From positions 13,912 to 47,994 of the forward strand of contig PXQH01000005.1 in assembly GCA_003022125.1 (NCBI GenBank): a DNA stretch of 34,083 nt, read 5' to 3'. Numbering within the stretch: the stretch's first letter is position 1; every line of letters starts with the position of its first letter. The translations under genes were made by a program, and so were the position numbers. The notes beneath the pieces are model-generated. The model searched no databases and was not told the origin of the DNA. It saw only the letters and a program-made list of their open reading frames with translations. Source of the stretch: Cyanobacteria bacterium QS_8_64_29. Its GTDB lineage: Bacteria; Cyanobacteriota; Cyanobacteriia; Cyanobacteriales; Rubidibacteraceae. Of the stretch, positions 32,538-34,083 are shown piece after piece.

Positions 32538-33914
32538 ATGGCCCACGCGCACGTTATTGGGCTGGGGCGATCCGGGATTGCTGCAGCTCGGGTGCTAAAC
32601 CACTACGGCTGGCAAGTCAGCCTCAGCGATCACAACGCCAACGCCGCGCTCCAGCGGCAGCAGCAAGCGTTGGCGCAAGAAGGCATTACCGTGCGCTTGG
32701 GCGAAACGCTCTCGCTCCAGCACCAGCCGAGCCCAGATCGGATTGTCGTTAGCCCGGGCGTTCCCTGGGACTCGCCTGTATTGGTGGAGGCGCGGCAGCG
32801 CGGGATCGAAACGGTGGGCGAGATGGAGCTGGCCTGGCGCTACCGCCGCTGCGATCGCTGGGTGGGCATTACCGGCACCAATGGCAAAACCACCACCACA
32901 GCCCTTGCAGCCGCCATCTTTCAGGCAGCTGGCCTGCATGCCCCAGCTTGCGGCAATATCGGCTACGCAGCGTGCGAGCTGGCGCTGCCGCCCGAGCGAC
33001 CGGATTGGGTCGTGGCCGAGATCAGCAGCTACCAGATCGAGTCCTCATGCCAACTGGCGCCCCAAATTGGCATCTGGACGACGTTTAGCGCCGACCACCT
33101 GGAACGGCACGGCACGCTCGAGCGCTACTACGCCATCAAAGCCTCGCTGCTGCGGCGCTGCTCTCACCAAGTGCTCAACGGCGACGACCCGCACCTGCGC
33201 TGGCTGGGTCCCGAGCAATGGCCGCAGGCCTACTGGACGAGCATTGCCGGGCGCCCGCAGCTACCCGGGGATCCCGCACGCGGCGTTTGGGTGGACGGCG
33301 ATTGGGTGGTCGCGTTTGGCGAGCCCGTGGTCTCGCTGGATGCCTTTGCCATGGTGGGGGCGCACAACCGGCAGAACCTGCTGCTGGCGGTGGCCGCTGC
33401 CCGATTGGCTGGTATTGCCAGCACCACCATTGCCGAGGGTGTGGCTCGGTTCCCCGGCGTTCCCCACCGCTTGGAACGGATCGGTCGCTGCAATGGCGTT
33501 GAGTTCATCAACGACAGCAAAGCGACCAACTACGATGCGGCGCAGGTGGGCTTGGCTGCCGTTGCAGCGCCGGCGATCGTCATTGCCGGCGGCGAACCCA
33601 AGTCCGGGGATGATGCGGCCTGGCTGGATGCTATTTGTGCCAAGGCAGCAGCCGTCCTGCTGATTGGGGAGGCAACCCCGCAATTGGCCGGACGCTTGCA
33701 GCAGTGGGGCTATCGGCACGCTGAAATGGCTGAAACGCTGGAGCGGGCGGTGGAGCGGTCCGAGGTCCTAGCCCGCCAAAAGCAGGCCCGTACGGTCCTG
33801 CTGTCGCCAGCCTGCGCCAGCTTCGACCAGTTCCGGGATTTTGAGCAGCGCGGCGATCACTTTCGGACGCTTTGCCAGCAACTGATGGACGCTACTCGGC
33901 ATCCGCAAGCGTGA
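32538..33914 (+). CDS. murD: UDP-N-acetylmuramoyl-L-alanine--D-glutamate ligase
   Basis: MurD adds D-glutamate to UDP-MurNAc-L-alanine in cytosolic peptidoglycan precursor synthesis. The 458-residue protein has the three Mur ligase domains. The N-terminal UDP-binding part begins [16 protein letters not shown], with SPGVPWDSP. The central ATPase contains [11 protein letters not shown] (about residues 111-121), [11 protein letters not shown] and [18 protein letters not shown]. The C-terminal domain contains [23 protein letters not shown] and [22 protein letters not shown]. It is full length. The last 23 bases overlap the remnant alcohol dehydrogenase on the other strand. Confidence 0.97.
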   Translation: MAHAHVIGLGRSGIAAARVLNHYGWQVSLSDHNANAALQRQQQALAQEGITVRLGETLSLQHQPSPDRIVVSPGVPWDSPVLVEARQRGIETVGEMELAWRYRRCDRWVGITGTNGKTTTTALAAAIFQAAGLHAPACGNIGYAACELALPPERPDWVVAEISSYQIESSCQLAPQIGIWTTFSADHLERHGTLERYYAIKASLLRRCSHQVLNGDDPHLRWLGPEQWPQAYWTSIAGRPQLPGDPARGVWVDGDWVVAFGEPVVSLDAFAMVGAHNRQNLLLAVAAARLAGIASTTIAEGVARFPGVPHRLERIGRCNGVEFINDSKATNYDAAQVGLAAVAAPAIVIAGGEPKSGDDAAWLDAICAKAAAVLLIGEATPQLAGRLQQWGYRHAEMAETLERAVERSEVLARQKQARTVLLSPACASFDQFRDFEQRGDHFRTLCQQLMDATRHPQA

Positions 33915-33984
33915 GGGCGATTTTGCCGCTGGCATGACCGCTCTCGCTGCGGGCGTGGGCAGCTTGCAGCTCGGACAACGTGTA
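33892..33984 (-). pseudogene. C-terminal remnant of a zinc-type alcohol dehydrogenase / quinone oxidoreductase, cut by a repeat element
   Basis: Reading the minus strand back from a TAG at 33892-33894, 30 residues match the conserved end of medium-chain dehydrogenases: YTLSELQAAHARSESG then [14 protein letters not shown]. The homology stops exactly where ATACCAATT begins (33985), and the residues beyond do not resemble the family. Either an element is inserted in the gene or the rest is deleted. The rest of the gene, if present, lies beyond the window. Confidence 0.65.
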
Positions 33985-34083
33985 ATACCAATTACTAATA
34001 ATATTGCACTGTTTTGGCGGCGCGGACCGCTTGCCGGATGAACTTCCAATTGGTGAGCGAGCGGATGGTCTACTCCGAGAGCT
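33985..34083. mobile_element. Terminus of a repeat/IS-like element (continues past window)
   Basis: The junction with the broken dehydrogenase begins ATACCAATT (33985-33993), and TGCAC follows 11 bases later (34005-34009). This is the same spaced pattern found at both ends of the element at 8547-8650. The first 25 bases are AT-rich, unlike the flanks. Beyond that the DNA is GC-rich. I see no recognisable transposase in the 74 remaining bases, so I cannot tell whether this is an insertion sequence, a longer MITE or the other side of a rearrangement. Confidence 0.5.

Noticed and set aside
34010-34083. Transposase coding sequence inside the right-edge element
   Set aside because: All frames of the 74 bases were read; one minus-strand frame ends just inside the repeat, but it is short, has a stop within it, and matches no family I can recognise.

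Overview
The window is a compact, GC-rich piece of a cyanobacterial chromosome. Three things point to a cyanobacterium: photosynthesis genes (psbX, ycf66, a high-light-inducible chlorophyll-binding protein), lineage-typical regulators and hypotheticals (cyAbrB, DUF3285, DUF3493, the TIGR02587/TIGR02588 pair), and many copies of the HIP1 palindrome GCGATCGC. I cannot name the species. No rRNA, CRISPR array, prophage or complete insertion sequence was found. Most genes are housekeeping, with very short or negative spacing.

Layout. 1-4.2 kb: the 3' end of an SLC12-type cation-chloride cotransporter-like gene, then ppsA; on the minus strand, TIGR02587, TIGR02588 and an RluA-family pseudouridine synthase form a tight operon. 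5.2-9.3 kb: accC facing a YggT/Ycf19 protein, then psbX, ycf66, a Hlip gene and a cyAbrB regulator; the only gene-free stretch over 300 bases (8498-8845) lies here and carries a small inverted-repeat element. 9.3-12.8 kb: two overlapping cobalamin genes (cobH/cbiC and the fused cbiET) diverge from holA; a small secreted DUF4168-like protein follows. 12.8-18 kb: an AhpD-like protein, an HtrA/Deg protease, recA, a DUF3493 protein, tRNA-Thr(CGT), pgeF and birA. 18-23.9 kb: a membrane-anchored coiled-coil protein, a Nudix hydrolase, a dgcA/dgcN-like pair (D-glutamate or dipeptide epimerisation), a periplasmic M48 metalloprotease and an EI24/CysZ-type membrane protein. 24-31.6 kb, all minus strand: a rhomboid protease, an NSS sodium symporter, aminopeptidase P, a Tat-exported metallo-beta-lactamase-fold protein, and the run prfB - DUF3285 - ybeY - dgkA - trpG. 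31.7-34 kb: a secreted GlcG/HbpS-like protein, murD, and a broken alcohol dehydrogenase cut by a repeat element at the window edge.

How the genes relate. ppsA, accC and birA serve central carbon and fatty-acid metabolism. pgeF, murD and dgcA/dgcN all touch peptidoglycan precursors or their breakdown products. prfB, ybeY and the pseudouridine synthase serve translation. psbX, ycf66 and the Hlip gene cluster next to a cyAbrB regulator.

The most unusual signals are non-coding or at gene ends. Three repeat termini share the spaced pattern ATACCAATT-N11-TGCAC: both ends of a 104-bp element and one end of the element that breaks the dehydrogenase. pgeF reads 22 codons past its normal end, antisense through tRNA-Thr. 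Four convergent gene pairs share a single 4-base stop-codon interlock. prfB keeps its programmed +1 frameshift.
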